In this document: positions 63,587 through 64,000 of the stretch, piece by piece
How positions within the stretch are numbered: the stretch's first letter is position 1
Layout of the letters: each line of letters starts with the position of its first letter
NCBI RefSeq assembly: GCF_018812025.1
Contig: NC_063054.1
Span: 9,041,582 to 9,105,581 of the forward strand
Length of the DNA stretch: 64,000 bases
DNA from: Megalobrama amblycephala
Taxonomy: Eukaryota; Chordata; Actinopteri; Cypriniformes; Xenocyprididae
Direction of reading: 5' to 3'
The notes under the pieces: generated by a model
Seen by the model: only the letters and a program-made list of their open reading frames with translations
The model's database searches: none
Told to the model about the DNA's origin: nothing
Position numbers and translations under genes: made by a program

Positions 63587-64000
63587 TTAAATATTTGTAT
63601 GCATATTTTGCAATAAATGTAAAATATATTGTTTAATTGTCTGTTCAATCAATATCTTTAAATCAATAGTTTTAGATTCCTCTGTAATTTTTAATTTGAT
63701 TGACATTTGCAGTGCTTTATGAGATTGTACTGAGATTTTACTTTTTGTGCTTCTTTCCCTCATTAAATTTGTTGAGTACACAATCTTGTGTACTTTTGTC
63801 CAATTTTCAAATACTTTTTTGCTTCAAATCAAAGAATCAAAGTTTGTATTGTTGTGATTCACCTTGTAGCTGGTTGGTTCATGGCTTTTAATTCTTAAAT
63901 GAAAACTTTTTTTAAAATCCCCATGGGAAAAATACTTTCCTACCATGGCCGTTCAATAACATATTGGAGTATATAAATTATTTTTTTTTAATTACATTTT

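Overview
This is vertebrate nuclear DNA, almost certainly from a ray-finned fish and most likely a cyprinid. Reasons: split genes with GT-AG introns, A+T-rich introns full of short DNA transposons, and genes whose proteins match known vertebrate families closely. The many copies ending in AGGGTTAGTTCACCC with TTAA duplications are typical of carp/zebrafish-type genomes. The species cannot be fixed from the window alone. Gene names rest on remembered human proteins, not on a search.

Layout: (1) 362-5930 (+), the 3' end of prrc2c. (2) 6040-11710 (-), myoc, complete and tail-to-tail with prrc2c. (3) 12.1-17.2 kb, repeat-rich spacer. (4) about 17.2-40.8 kb (-), vamp4, with six coding exons found, the last short coding exon not found and a long 5' intron. 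(5) 40.8-54.5 kb, intergenic, with an inactivated Tc1/mariner element at 49243-50854. (6) 54656-57849 (-), itpa, complete in eight exons. (7) 58211-61790 (+), the first two coding exons of eef1aknmt (mettl13), head-to-head with itpa across about 360 bp; the rest lies beyond the window.

The order prrc2c - myoc - vamp4 - eef1aknmt matches human 1q24. itpa, on human 20p13, is the extra gene. The genes are not a pathway: an RNA-granule protein, a secreted olfactomedin glycoprotein, a TGN/endosome SNARE, a nucleotide-pool sanitiser and an eEF1A methyltransferase.

Most remaining DNA is transposon debris. The clearest structure is nesting whose insertion sites can be read to the base: TTAA elements (piggyBac/Kolobok type) inside an older repeat, a Harbinger-like element with TAA duplication inside a TTAA element, and hAT elements with perfect 8-bp duplications. 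There is also an 11-copy 53-bp minisatellite in vamp4 intron 1. I found no convincing new multi-gene system. The best leads are a frame-compatible extra myoc exon, an unidentified coding segment in vamp4 intron 1, and a 52-bp block repeated exactly 6.3 kb apart.
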